Under the pieces are notes generated by a model. It was not told the origin of the DNA. It was given only the letters and a program-made list of their open reading frames with translations, and did not search any database. Source: Larix kaempferi (lineage: Eukaryota; Streptophyta; Pinopsida; Pinales; Pinaceae). Taken from it: DNA of 64,000 nt. The stretch lies in assembly GCA_027924585.1 (NCBI GenBank), contig BSBM01000076.1, positions 10,214,001-10,278,000 of the forward strand, read 5' to 3'. Shown here piece after piece: positions 31,884 through 44,699 of this stretch. A program made the translations under genes and the position numbers. The stretch's first letter is position 1; each line of letters opens with the position of its first letter.

Positions 31884-32112
31884 ATCTTTGTTAAACCAAT
31901 TATCTGTTCTTATGCGCGCTGTATGGACAGACATTCATTGTACTATGTTTTTTCATATAGTAGACTATAGGTATGATAATAATGGGAATGTAAATATGTG
32001 ACAATGTAGGGATCTTTGTGATCCTATTACATGTGCAGAATGTAATTTTGTCCATCTTTTTGAAATAAAATTACGACTTTTTCCAAGGAAAAAAAAAATC
32101 TTTGTTAAACCA
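31884..32112 (+). mobile_element. 199-bp polyadenylated retro-insertion with 15-bp TSD
   Basis: ATCTTTGTTAAACCA occurs exactly at 31884-31898 and 32098-32112. The enclosed 199 bases end in an A run, with AATAAA about 25 bases upstream (near 32066), as in a polyadenylated RNA-polymerase-II transcript. No RNA-polymerase-III A or B box is visible, so it is better seen as a severely truncated LINE 3' end or a processed copy of an mRNA tail than as a SINE. Confidence 0.8.
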
Positions 32113-34711
32113 CATGAATATCCATAGGCACTAACAAACTTACTCCCTTTCTGTATTATTGAGAATGGAATTCAAAGTGTAGTTGTGCAATGGCCTGAGA
32201 ATATGTGCCCATGACCAAATTCAAAAATTGAAATTACTTAAGTTTAAGAATTTGGCACAAAGAACAAGCAAGAAAAAATAAGTGCATCAACATCTACATC
32301 TCAAAATTATGTTTGAGAGTCACCTCACCTATTTTAACTTAAGAAAAAAATATAGAAAGAACAAGAACAACAAGTTAGATAAGAGAATGAAGAAGAAAAA
32401 CATACTGCAAGATACACTAGGAAGAAAATTACAATGACAAGAATTGCCATTTCAACATAGTCAACCCAAGCATCCATTGGTGGGAAGGAACCAATACATT
32501 GGCCCAATTGAATTCAAGACCCATAGAGACTATCTATACACCTAGCCAGCAAATGCTACCAGTCAAACACCGCATCCAAAATTTTTGGATTTGCAATAGC
32601 AAGAGAAAGAAGACTAAGAGTTAAATCAAAAGTTACAACAACAATGAGTGATGACAGAATCTTTGGGTAAATCTCCTTTACCCAGAAAGGTATAGACTAT
32701 ATTTTACCGTTTACACTAACACATTAAGATGCAATAGATGTCACATAAAGACTCTTCTAAACAACTAGATAATATGTGCTTAATTTTACAAATCGTAGAT
32801 GATACAGAGGAACTAGTAGGTTCCCCACCTCAAGAATAAGGTGGCACTACCTCAAATAGATGGCAATAGGTGTTGTATCCTAGCATTAGTAGAAAGGTAC
32901 TTCATGGTCCAATATTTCAATGAATGGTGTTGTAGATACATCCTCTAGCCCTTGCAACACATGCAACTTTTGTGTTGGGTGAAATATCTCAAAAGATCCT
33001 ATGTGCATAACTAGACCTTTTGGAAACACATCCAAATACATATCTATCTTCATAACTAATATATTGAATGAGTTCAAGGATTGATGTTGAGCACTTGGAA
33101 ATTCCTATCAAGAGCTCACATGAAACATGAAACAAGGGTTGCAAAGCACATGTCATTGACTAGGGCATTTGAGGAATCCTAGTCAATGATTCATATTGCA
33201 TCTACAAAAGTTTATTATCTATTTTTGCACATGAGAAACTTGCTCAGGTATAGAACCTTCCAAACACTTCAAGACCAAAATATATAACTTAAGAAAATAT
33301 TAAAGGAATTCCCTGTTAGGAGGAGGTAAACCTAGAGACACGTATAAAAGTTGCAAAATACCTATTTCAAAAGGTGAATGTTGGGGAAGATAGGATTTTG
33401 GGCCTAGTCAACTCTAATTTTAATCTCTGGACACATTTTCATAAGGTTCTTGAGATGCATGCCAAGGATGATGAGATCTAGAAGTAGGAGGTCAAAAATT
33501 CTAAAAAGAAAAATAATATTTATGAGTTATTAGTCATCGTGCTCAAATAGGTTGTGACTAAGGTGTCTACTTTGACCAAGAAAGATGACATTGTTTGATC
33601 CAAGAAACAACAACTAACCAATAAATTAGGAAAACATCAAGATCATGTAGAAAATAAATATTTGGGATTCGCTTATGTTCAAATGAAGACAATCAAATAT
33701 ATCTAGCTTTGTGATCAAATTAAGCCCAAGAAAGGTAACACAACTCTCAAGTCTATTTTCCAATTTTAGAAGGAAATGGAGACAATTTTGACATCATATG
33801 ATAATTTGCATAAGAGCTACACTACGTTTACATATCAATTAAAGCATGATCTTCCCTCTATGGCTTCTATTTTGAAAGGATAGACTATATTTCCTTGAGG
33901 GTGAGACAATCATAGTGTTGGGGGGATGATGGCACCCTATTTTGTAGCTTGAAAACATGGTACACAATTTACTTGTGTGTATTATATTTTAGCATGTGTA
34001 CTTAGTTTTCTTTTGCATTCCCCATTTTGAACTAAATGTCGAAATTGTAAATATTCCGAGACTTAGAATTCTCACCTACCCTTGAGTTAAAGCTTATGTT
34101 GTAGGCTATTATGAATGTAACTACTTTGTAACTGAATAAGAAAACATATAAAGGAATGTAATCAATAAGGTGAGGATTTGATAGTTGTTCATTATGATTA
34201 TATTGTTGAGTGTGCATGAGAGAATATGGATGAAAGGGACATCAAGTTTTGAATAAATAGATCAATGTATAAATCATAAGGAACTGTCTGTACTTATTTC
34301 GTGGAATGCATGAGAAAGGACCATGTGTTGGTTCCCCCCTCAAAATTCTAAGTTATTTGTGTGTTAATCTAAATTTGTAATGAATGTTGTACATATTCAT
34401 ATTATGCTTTCCTATCTTTAAACCTTATTTCAGTAACTCATTAGTGTCTCAAGTGAGACATTATTCTTTATTGAATATTGAATATGTCAATGCTAATGGG
34501 TTTGTTGTTGGCTTAAGTTTCAAAACCTGGGCCTAAAATTATCACCAACAATTGAATTCATGAAAGAGAACTCACATTTCCCACATATTTGGCACTCCTT
34601 TAGCTAGGATTGCACCTATTCTAGCACCATTGATTCCCTATGAAATATCTACTCCCCTATTCACCTCTCATCCAAAAACAATATTCTGCCCAAAATATGG
34701 TTACTAGCAAA
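32113..34711. other. No recognisable gene
   Basis: AT-rich sequence with many stops on both strands. A GTTGGGGGGATGATGG purine stretch near 33919 resembles a polypurine tract followed by an LTR start, suggesting an old LTR element, but no partner LTR or coding motif could be confirmed. Confidence 0.4.
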
Positions 34712-34716
34712 GGATG
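34712..34716. repeat. Element F target-site duplication, left copy
   Basis: GGATG is repeated exactly at 37679-37683 and fixes the right LTR end at 37678. Confidence 0.85.
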
Positions 34717-35372
34717 TGTTAGGATATTTTAATACTGCATACTTGTCCTACCTAGAATTATTTATTTTTCCTAGTTGTTGATGATGTCATTTTCCCCCTA
34801 GTGGTGTGCAAATTCATCCAGGATCCATCTACCACCTTCTGATCCCTACATGCATCATTTTAGGACCACTTCAGTTAGTTCCCTATTTTATAGTAACCTA
34901 CTGAGTGTTCCAGTGCACTCCAACTGAGTTATCTTACTCTTGTGGGTGGTTATAGATCTGGATGCCATTGATTGTGGCCTCATGCGCCATTTTCTAATTG
35001 GCATGCATGGAAAAATCACTATTTCTCCCTCCTTAGTCAGTTAACTATTTGTGACTTCAGTTAGCTGAGTTCAGGTTCCGTTCAGTTGAGTTTGAGTCTT
35101 CCGGAGCACTTCAGTGGTGATAATCCCTATGCTAGACCAAATGAGGTTCGAATTCTCATGTGTGATTTGAATTCTCTCCATTGTATTATCATTGTTCATT
35201 ATACTGATAATTTAGTAGTGTGACATTATTCTATTCATATCTGAGTTCCGCTGCAGTATTATTCTTCTGCTCTTTTTTACCGCAGTTTTCACTCTTCTTC
35301 AAATTTTTTGATAATTCTTTCTTTATGAGGTATCCTCAGCTCTTTAGATCTATTATGACATAGAATTTCAAA
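34717..35372 (+). repeat. Element F left LTR
   Basis: This 656-bp LTR runs from TGTTAGG to TTTCAAA (TTTCACA in the right copy) and is directly followed by the primer-binding site. Confidence 0.9.
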
Positions 35373-35385
35373 TGGTATTAGATCC
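35373..35385 (+). promoter_or_regulatory. Primer-binding site, element F
   Basis: TGGTATTAGATCC differs from the initiator tRNA-Met site TGGTATCAGAGCC at two positions. Confidence 0.75.
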
Positions 35386-35731
35386 CATGGAGCGAATAGG
35401 TTGAGCAGCTGCTTTCGGTAGTGCACTAGAAGCCTCTGGATTTCCACAGCGAATCCTGGTGCCATTGCATTGAATTCATTGGAGAAATCCAATGAGGTCT
35501 ATCCAGGTGTGAAGGATATGGATAAAAGTGCCTACCATCATAAAACAGTGCTCAGTAGCATTCTACCTCCATTATTGAGAGTTTTTTGCAAGTTATTCAA
35601 ATTTTTTGAGTGCAATAGCAGTTGCAGCAGTTTCTGCAGTCGCAACAGTTTCCTACAGTTGTAGCATTTATGTTGCAGTAACAGGAGCAGATATTTTCCA
35701 TTGTTTTTACAGGTATTCTACAACAAATTCC

Positions 35732-36819
35732 ATGAATCTGAAAGCAATTCCTCCTCTCTCTCCATTCAACTATGATGAGTGGAAACCAAAGATGATAGCA
35801 TATATGAAGAGACAAGGTATTTTTGACATGTGTATTGGTGTTATGAGATATTTTGTTTCCTATGAAGAAGAGAATGATTGGCTAAATTACTGTGATAGAG
35901 CCTTTGGAGCAATGTGTATTGTTATGTCTCCTAGTATGTGCTACCTCAAGGAAACTACTGAAAATCCAAGTGATCTATGGTCCCAACTGGACAAATCATT
36001 TGGAAAGTAGAATGAAGAGATTGGTGAAAATTATTTGGAGAACAAGCCCAGTGATACCTCCTCAAGTGTTCTCTCTAATTATGTCTCAGCCTCAATCACA
36101 TCTCATGATGAAGTTGTTCAGTATAAGGAAGTTGCAGATTCAACACTCATGTTCTCAATGTCTTCTATTTCGAATTATGAGCAAGATAAGCCAATTCATA
36201 CTCTAGAATATGAAGAGGTTATTAAATCATCTCTTTCACATGAGTCTGTTGGTGTGCAGAATGATGATCTATTGAATGATTTGGAGGTTAAATCAGAGTT
36301 TGCAAGTGATACATTCGCCCTCCTTAATCACATGCTTCCTATGAACTTCTATTTTATCATTGGAACATGCTCTCAAAGTTTCTCTGAAGATGGAGGACAC
36401 TACCATTCGCTTGGGTTCAAGTCTCGGGCATATTTTGGTGATTTTCGTTTTGATATCACCCCTATTGGTTCAAAGGAGATCACAAGAAACCATCTATCAA
36501 TTCTTGGAGCTGATTTGAAGTCCAAGCCACCACCATCATGTCATAGTTCATTTGGTTATGATCTCACCTATGTTGGTTCAAAGGAGATATCAAAGAACTA
36601 TCTACACATTCTTGGATTTGATCCTACCTCAGCTGGTTTGAATCACAGGTTCCAGTATGATCTTCATATTTTTTGATTCGTTCTCACCATGTTCGGTCTG
36701 AAGAGAAAGTTTAGAAAGCCTCCATATTCGCTTGAATATAGTAAAGGAGAATACAAGCACATGTTTTTGGAGAATGATCCACTTCTTCCTAAGAGGAATA
36801 TACCTCCAAACATATGATC
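35732..36819 (+). pseudogene. Element F Gag-like protein with unknown repeated C-terminus
   Basis: One phase runs from the ATG at 35732 to a TGA at 36817-36819. It is interrupted by a TAG at 36008 and a TGA at 36674, so it was about 360 residues when intact. The N-terminal part (SPFNYDEWKPKMIAYMKRQG, then NPSDLWSQLDKSFGK) is the typical start of copia Gag (F.G.NY..WK..M). The second half has no zinc knuckle. It contains an approximately 30-residue repeat with the signature GSKEI..N.L.ILG.D at about residues 249 and 285. I do not recognise this part. It replaces protease and pol. Confidence 0.75.
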
Positions 36820-37023
36820 AAGCATCACACCTACTTGTGTTTGGAGAAATTAATCTTTTGGTTTGTTTCTGTCCAATTTGAGGGAGGGGTTTTCCCGTGA
36901 GGTTTTCCCCATTTCATTGGTTCATGGATTGTTCTTTATTTTTTATCATTTATTTGATTGTATGGTTGACCTTTGGTCTTAGTAACCAGGGCCCAAGATG
37001 AAAAAGTATGGATTAAGGGGGGG

Positions 37024-37678
37024 TGTTAGGATATTTTAATACTCCATACTTGTCCTACCTAACATTATTTATTTTTCCTAGTTGTTGATGATGTCATTTC
37101 CCCCCTAGTGGTGTGTAGATGCCATCCAAGATACATCTACCACCTTCTGAGCCCTGCATGAATCATTTTAGCACAAATTCAGTTAGTTCTCTATTCTATA
37201 GGAACCTATTGAGTGTTCCAGTGCAATCCACCTAAGTTATCTTACTCTTGTGGGGGGTTAGAGCTTCGAATGCCACTAATTGTGGCCTCATGCACCCTTT
37301 TCTAATTGGCATGCTTGAAAAATTCACTATTTCTCCCTCCTTAGTCAATTAATTGTTTGTGACTTCAGTTAGTTGAGTTTAGGTTCAGTTAGTTGAGTTT
37401 GACTCTTCTGGAGCACTCTAGTGGTGATAATCCCTATGCGAGACCAACTGAGGTTCGAATTATCCTTTGTGATTCAAATTCTCTCCATTGTATTATCATT
37501 TTCATTATATTGATAATTGAGTAGTGTGACATTATTCCGCTCCTATCTGAGTTCTGTTGCATTTTTATTATTCTTCTTTGTTTTACTACAATTTTCACTC
37601 TTCTTCAAATTTTCTGCTCATTCTTTCTTTGTGAGGTATCCTCAACTATTTAGATCTGTTGTGACATAGAATTTCACA
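37024..37678 (+). repeat. Element F right LTR
   Basis: This 655-bp LTR is preceded by a run of G residues (polypurine tract) and followed by the GGATG duplication. Confidence 0.9.
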
Positions 37679-37683
37679 GGATG

Positions 37684-39849
37684 CACCCATCCTTATGATA
37701 TAGTATTAAATGCAACACCCATACACTTATGGGATCTAGACCTCAATAGGGAACCAACTCTCTACATTCTTCGTCCTAGACTACCATAGTCAATCCATAA
37801 TCATGTTCAAAAACACCAAATATTCATGTTTGGGTCTATTTCCTCCCTATGTGCCAGCATCCGAGTCAAGAAAAAGATGTATTGGAGCATAAAATCCAAA
37901 TGTTGGCCCACGACAACAAGGCATCCATCAAGATTATGCATCCTCGATATGTGGTCTAGGGTCTTAAGGTTGATGCAAATCAAAGATACCTAGAATAATT
38001 TCAACACTGCATAGACATGCAAAATATGATACACATATACATACCCATCAACAAGATTCCTTCCACTTATGCTCCCACACTTGCCACTTATAATCCATAA
38101 TCCCTACAACCATCAAAACACCAAATAAATCAATATTGTGAGACCTTTTAGTGCCTCTATGTTGTTCTAAATTTTATTCTATCACTAGGGATGAGGTCAC
38201 CAACATATTGAATTAAATGTAAACATACCTAAAATCTTCTTCTACAGGATGATATAACTCTTAAACATACATTCAACACATTCTAATATTCTATCAAGCA
38301 AGAAAAACATGAAGGGAAGAGGAGGTAGGAGGATGTGTACCTTTTTACGAAGTTTGATCCTAGTTGCTCCCTTAGCACTCTTCCAATATTCTCCTTGATT
38401 CCCAACTCTAACCTACAACACATACAAAGCAACCTTCTTCAAATAATTTTGAAAATAAAGAAGAGTTCAATTGATATAAAGCATATATGACATTAACTAC
38501 CTACACAATGTTTAATAAAATCAAAAGACAAATCCTTAAAGTCAATAATCAAACATTGAACACATTTTTTTTTTGGGGGGGGGGGAATATGTCATATTTC
38601 CATTATAACAATGAAAGAGTACAATTCATTACCTCAATCACTTACAAGCACCTTTCTAAATCCAAAGACTATCTCACTCTTCTCTTGCACGCCAACAATC
38701 CCACTCCAATATTCTAAATGTAGCCAAATATGAGATCACTTGATGGAAATGATCTCAATAATCAGGGAGATGGTGATCAGTAACATGGATTACTGGCATG
38801 GATGGGGATGGATGGGTGTAGTGAAGCTTGATTGATCCATCATAATCTTATTGCAATGGGTGCCCCCTCCTTGGAACATATCATCTCCTTTTAAGTTTGA
38901 TGGAGATAGTTTCCAAGTCGTTTAGAGAGTTACAACCGAGCCAAATTAGCTTGAAAAATTCTGTAACTCCTCAATTTTTTATTTTTTTTAATATATTTCA
39001 TGAATTTTTTAGGCATCCACACCTTGCTAAAGGGAAACAAGTGAATAGTTTGTGCTTTTCTAGTGTGTAGGGTGTGTGATCTTTTATGGTTGCAACTATG
39101 TAGGATGAAGGGTAATGAGATAGGATCTTGATTTTAATGATTAGGGCCATCATTAGAATTCAAATCATAGGCTCTTTCATATTTTAGTGTCCTTTTTCGT
39201 GAATGATCAATGACATTCTGAACTATCATCACAGACAAAGAAGTGTCGATTTGAGCTATAACAAATGTCCCCTAATGTGTGAGGTCAGAAGGATGTTGAT
39301 GACCAAAATATGTTATAATAAATAGTGGAATGGGATGCGGTGTAACAAGCTCGAGTTTCCCAAACATTAGCTTCAAAAAGTACCCAAAATAAAGGAAAAG
39401 GTCTCAGACATACATTTCCCTGAGATGGGAAGATCCATGCTCAAAGTGAGATAGAACATGGCCGCCAAATTGTATACACTGTGGATCCATGTCATAAATA
39501 TGATGTAGTGTTCACGACCAAAAAAGAATACATAGCGGGTCCATGTGATATATAAATAAGTGGATCATGGCCACAAAGATGATACATAGTTGATCCATGC
39601 CAATCAGGATATCATACCATGAACATATACACAATGGATCTATGTCTCAGCATGCATCAGGAGAACAAACTACATTTTAGGTGAGTGCTTGTTCTCCTAA
39701 TGGTACCAATGTTATATGATGTGTGGTATAGTCTTGCATAACTCAGGAAATAGAAAAATATAGGGATGTTATCGTTGGACCAAGATATTCACTCCAAACC
39801 ACCCAAAGGTATGAACCTTTCACATGTGAATAGATGATTTGTAGTTGAA
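37684..39849. other. No recognisable gene; weak GATCCATG repeats
   Basis: Mostly AT-rich non-coding DNA. A T10G11 tract lies at 38565-38585. Between 39420 and 39650 the motif GGATCCATG or close variants recurs six times at irregular spacing, suggesting an old degenerate repeat. Confidence 0.4.
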
Positions 39850-39854
39850 CATGG
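39850..39854. repeat. Element C target-site duplication, left copy
   Basis: CATGG is repeated exactly at 46985-46989. Confidence 0.9.
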
Positions 39855-40501
39855 TGTTGATGTATACGTAAATTCGAAATGTATTTCACATATATGTATA
39901 TTGTATTCCTATAGATATGTTATTATTACTCTATACGGAAGTGTCGTCATTTATATTGTAAGTGTTGTAACTTATACTTGATGGGTTATTAGACCACCTT
40001 GTTGGGGTCGGCCCTGTATAAGTCATGTGGGTCAAAGGGTTATTAGACCACCCTATTGGGGGTCGGCCATGTGGGTCAAAGGGTTATTAGACCACCCTAG
40101 TGGGGTTCGGCCCAGTCATCATTATGTTAAGTGGTTAAGTTGAGGCCGACCTAGTTGAGTAAAGGTCAAGTCAAGTTAGTGTATAAATAGAGAGTGTGTC
40201 TCTCTCATTTTACACATTCTATTCTCTCACTCACACTTGGGAGAGTGGCGCACTTGTGGAGGAGGAGGCTCTGCTGCTAGGATGAAGACTATCTCTTTTA
40301 TTCTGGTTGTATCATTGCTTTATCTATCTCTGAGGAAGTTATTGGGGTTTTTCACCTTTATGGTTTTCCCCAAGTAAACTTTGTGTCTCTTGTGTGCTTG
40401 CATTATTGTGTCCATGGTTGATATGCTGTCGATTTGCTGTACATGTTGTTCTCTCAGTGAAGATCCTAGATCATATTGAAGTAAATTCTGAAAATTTAAC
40501 A
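39855..40501 (+). repeat. Element C left LTR
   Basis: This 647-bp LTR starts TGTTGATGTATACG and ends TTAACA, with TATAAATA at 40182-40189. It carries the extra copy of the 46-bp GGGTTATTAGACCACC unit. Confidence 0.9.
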
Positions 40502-43500
40502 TGGTATCAAAGCTAGCTTGAAAGAAGGCATGATATGGCATGTATGACACTTGTTGCACTTACGATGCTAGGGATTGATATAGCAAAAACCAGTCATCGT
40601 AGCACTTTCGCTATAAATCCATTTTGGCAAATTTTTCAAATCTAAAACGTTTACAGGTCAAAGATTAGATCCACATATACCTTGTTTCCAAAGGAAAACC
40701 TCTAATTCGTTGTACTTTTGGATTTATGATCTGTACAATATAGGGTTTCTGCCTCTTCCAGATCTGAGTCAAAAGCAAGTGACCTTGGGAAAAAGGTCAT
40801 AACTTGGGATAGGAAGCTCCAAATGACATTTAGTAAAAATTGACAAGTTGTACACAGACTATACTATCTCAGGAAAACTTTTCAGAGGCCTAAGTTGAAC
40901 CAGTGACATGTGGAACGTCGTACAAGTTCGCTCTCCTGTATTATCCCATAAACAGGTCACGTTGCGACACTTGGCATAACTCTCTCTCATAGAATCCAAT
41001 TGAGGTCAGACATGTCGGGATGGAAAGATAACAGGTCGGGATATCTCAAAAAAAAAAATTTAGAGGCCGAAGTGGAACCAATGACACACATCACGCCGTA
41101 CAAGTTCGCTCTCCTGTATTATCCCATAAACAGGTCACATTGCAACACTTGGAATAACTCTCTCTTAGAGAATCCAATTGAGTTCAGACCTATTTGGATG
41201 GAAATATAACAGGTTGGGCTATCTCAGGAAAAATGTTCAGACCCTGTGGATTGAAAAGTTCGGAGTTACACTAGAAACAATCAGGTACATATTTCTATCA
41301 AAACAGAATTATTTTTGAGTACCTTCATTCATGGCTTCCGGAATTTAGGGCTTCGGAGAAAGTTGGAATTTTTGTAATCGAATACCACGGCTGGATGCTG
41401 CTCATCAAAACCGAAATTTAGAGACCAAGATCAGACTTTTTGGTTGGGCAGAAGGTCGGGCTTGATCAAACCCCAGTTCGAGACTTTGATCGGAAAGATG
41501 GAAAATTAGGGCTTCTGCAAAAATTGGAATTTTGGAAATCTGTGACCATGGCTGGAAGCTCCTCAGAAAAATCGAAGCTTAGAGTTTTGAATCAAATATT
41601 TTGGTTGGGTGAAGCTCCGGGAAACTCAAACCCTAATTCAGGGCCCTCCCAAGTGAATCCAAAAATCTAAAAGGCAATTTCGAGGGGTGAAACTTTGTAG
41701 TTTTCAAATTCTGAATATACCAACTTGATCAGCTCATCAAGGCGCATATTTCTATCCTTTTCGAAGTTTTAAATTCAAAGTTTGAATTTTTGGGATTTCT
41801 TTGACAAACCCTAATCCAGCTCCAGGTCCAGTTCTTGCAAATCAAGTGGATTGGGTTAATCATAGAAGAAGATGGATTGGTCATCTGCATAAGTGAAGAA
41901 GTTCTTGTTTCAGAGGGAGATGAGGCTAAGGCTTTACATAAGAAGATTACAAGCAATATCGATAGGTATGACTTATCTAGGTATGTTTCGAGATTTGTTC
42001 ATGATTAAGTTTATGGTATATTTGTCTTCATATTATTACGGTTAGTACAATATTGATTAAATCTAGACTTGTCGTATCACCTTAATAAAATTATGAATGC
42101 ACGATAAAAGATATTCATTGATTAGGGTGTTGACACTTATGGTTGTACTAATGCATTATGGTGTTGTATGAGGTTTATGTTGTCTGCTAACACAAAAGGT
42201 ACACCAAGAAAGTCAAATCATGTTCTACTTCAAGAACATATGCTCATGGTGACATGAAGACAAAGATTCATCCATTGTCATGGATCACATAGAAGATCTA
42301 CTTTTGAGGTATGTATAACTTGGTTCTACAATGGTTAACTTATGAGACATGCAGGTTACTAGCACAAGTCACTGAAGAGAACCAGAAGACATTATGCAGA
42401 TATGTTAGACATAACTAGCTAGCATGCTAATCCAGGTATGTTTTTCCTATATAAAGCTAGAATCATACCTTGTGTTAGGATCTTATACTATTGTGTTGTT
42501 GATAATGATTATTCATGAAGTCATAGGTTTGAATAGTCATGGCTGTATGAATATTATGTTTCTTACCATAATTGATGATATGACTAACCAGAAGAATCAT
42601 GAAGGTATAGGTTTGAGTAATCACGGGTTTATGCATTGATGATTTAACTAATCAGAAGAGTCCTATGATCAAATAAGAATATGCATGAGTTAAAGAAGAC
42701 TTCCGTGAAACCTTGAATACTAATGTTTATTATCTGTGAATGATCATGAATATACATGTTTAAGATTATTGTGTTTTGATAGTATTAAGATTATACTAAT
42801 AAATGTGTGATTATGTATGAGACCTCAAGGATATCACAATGATGATACTAATAAGCATGCATAGTGATTAAGGATGGATGTAAGTTCAAGGACAGGTAAT
42901 CCAGGAAGCAAAGATCAAGAGGGATCACACTCTAGTTGTTCCTGCAAGAAAGCAAAGGAGCACACTTCAGCAGTTTCTGCAAGGATGCAGATATTCAGAG
43001 GGAGTTGACCACTTCTCACAATCCACATCAGAATGGAGTTGCAAATATTCAGAGGGAGTCCACCCAGCAACCAAACAAAGATAAGTATTTGAATTGTCAT
43101 TTCTTACATAATGTTATTCAATGATGTATATGCTTATGTTCCTAGAATTAGGTTGTGTATTATGCATATTAGAATAGTTGCATTGATGAACAGTATACTA
43201 CTAATATGCATGGGTAAGTGGCCTATGGCACTGTACAACATTCCATTGCTACTTATCTAGAATGAAACCTCTTTGCTGACATGTTGGGAGCTGTGCACAC
43301 TCTTAACAATGTTCTGGTAGAGATTGGAAGGAATCTAGAAAGTTACGGGATATGGATAAATGTTGTATTGAAGCATTGGCTAAGATAATTGCATGACTGT
43401 ATAACATATTTCTTTATGTGTAAGAAATTGTTCTGAAAACTATGAGATGTTTTCTAATCATGCAATTTAACTTGTTGTGTAGGAAAGATCGTATGCCATC

Positions 43501-43540
43501 ACCTACAAAAGAAGAACTACAACATTTTTTCAACAACAAA
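40502..43540 (+). repeat. Element C leader with tandem repeats; integrase scrap
   Basis: Two copies of a 178-bp unit start at about 40886 and 41064 (AGGCC...TTCGCTCTCCTGTATTATCC). An approximately 160-bp pair with CCACGGCTGG / CCATGGCTGG follows at 41350-41640. The integrase remnant IQRELTTSHNPHQNGVA lies near 42990-43050. Gag is absent. Confidence 0.75.
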
Positions 43541-43587
43541 ATTATCTATTGAAGATATTGAAGTTCCCAGGATATGGGAAGAATGCC

Positions 43588-44640
43588 ATGATCCGTCGAT
43601 CATGAAGAATGATGTTTGGGATGTAGTCCCAAGACCTGAAGGGAAGTTTTTTATGACTTCCATATGGATCTATCAAGATCAAGCATGATGTAGGTGGTAG
43701 CATAGAGACTTTTGCTCCTGTAGCCAGATACACTTCCATTAAATCAGTACTTGCTCTGGCTGCAGTGATGAAGAGGAAGATACACTTTCTTGAATGGTTT
43801 AGTTGAAGAAGAAGTGTATGTGGTGTAGCTACTTGGTTCTGAGACACATGAAATGGACTCATATATGTGCAGAACTTTGTATGGTAGGATAGACAGCTTT
43901 CTATCCAGTTTGGGCTTTACCAAGAGTAAAGCGGATTCCAACCTTTACTACAAAGTTGAGGAAGGCATTCCAGTGATACTACTTTTGTATATGGATGACC
44001 TGTTTGTAACAGGCGAGGATAGATTGATTTCAGACATGCATTGGAAGCTTGCTACCAAGTTCGAGTTGAAGAACTTGGGGATGATGCACTATTTGTTTTT
44101 TGGCATGGAGGTGTGGCAGAGTGCAGATGGAATCTTCCTTGGAAAAGGGAAGTATGCAGTAGAGATCCTGAAGAGGTTTGGGATGATGGACTGCAAGGCT
44201 ATGGCCACACCTATGGCATCAAACTTGAAGCTTATGTGTGATGCTTCATCTAATCTAGTTGATGTCACTATGTATCGTCAGATGATTGGGTCCTTGATGT
44301 AATTGACGAACACGAGACCAGATATTTACTTTGCGGTGAACACATTGAGCCAGTTCCTGACGGATCCAAGAGATGTTCACCTGGTTGTTGTAAAGCATAT
44401 TCTAGGATTGGGCAGGTAGTGTTGCAGATAGGAAGAGCACTTATGGGTGCTACTTCAGTATGGGATCATGTGTGATCTCTTGGTTTAGCAGGAAGCAGTC
44501 TTGCGTAGCACTGAGTACAGCCGAAGCAGAGTGTGTTGTGACAAATGAGTAGGTTGCAGATGTATTGACCAAGCCATTGGCCAGAGTGCAGTTTGAGTAC
44601 TTCAGAGAGAGGCTTGGTGCACTTCAGATCGAGGTTCCTT
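43588..44640 (+). pseudogene. Element C RT-RNase H remnant with deletions
   Basis: A pre-RT block (DPSIMKNDVWDVVPRPEGKF, 43588-43650) and ETFAPVARYTSIKS (43708-43749) are followed by a deletion that joins to RTLYGRIDSFLSSLGF (43872-). The frame continues through LLLYMDDLFVTG (43981-) to MYRQMIGSLM and a stop at 44300. RNase H motifs follow with two further deletions. One removes the stretch between VKHIL and the DWAGS region (near 44404), the other most of the segment after STAEAE (near 44532). Only YFRERLG remains of the tail. Confidence 0.85.
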
Positions 44641-44699
44641 CCAAAGGGATGTGATGAGTCCGGAAGATGTAGATGCACATGAGCTTTTCTGACATGGTT

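Larger units (their letters stand above)
34717..37678 (+). mobile_element. Element F: short gag-only copia-type element
   Basis: This 2,962-bp element has LTRs of 656 bp (34717-35372) and 655 bp (37024-37678), both starting TGTTAGGATATTTTAATACT. It has a primer-binding site TGGTATTAGATCC at 35373 (close to initiator tRNA-Met) and a polypurine tract AAGGGGGGG at 37015-37023. The 1.65-kb interior encodes a Gag-like protein and no pol. The LTRs are clearly more diverged than those of A, near ten percent by eye over the first half, so this is an old insertion. It must have depended on enzymes from another element. Confidence 0.9.

Noticed and set aside
31899-32097. SINE interpretation of the 199-bp insert
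   Set aside because: No recognisable A or B box and a clear AATAAA before the A tail, pointing to a polymerase-II transcript end.
33900-34560. Possible LTR after the GTTGGGGGG run
   Set aside because: No second copy or primer-binding site found by eye; left as unassigned.
38565-38585. T10G11 tract as a polypurine tract of a hidden LTR element
   Set aside because: No LTR start, partner repeat or coding motif nearby.
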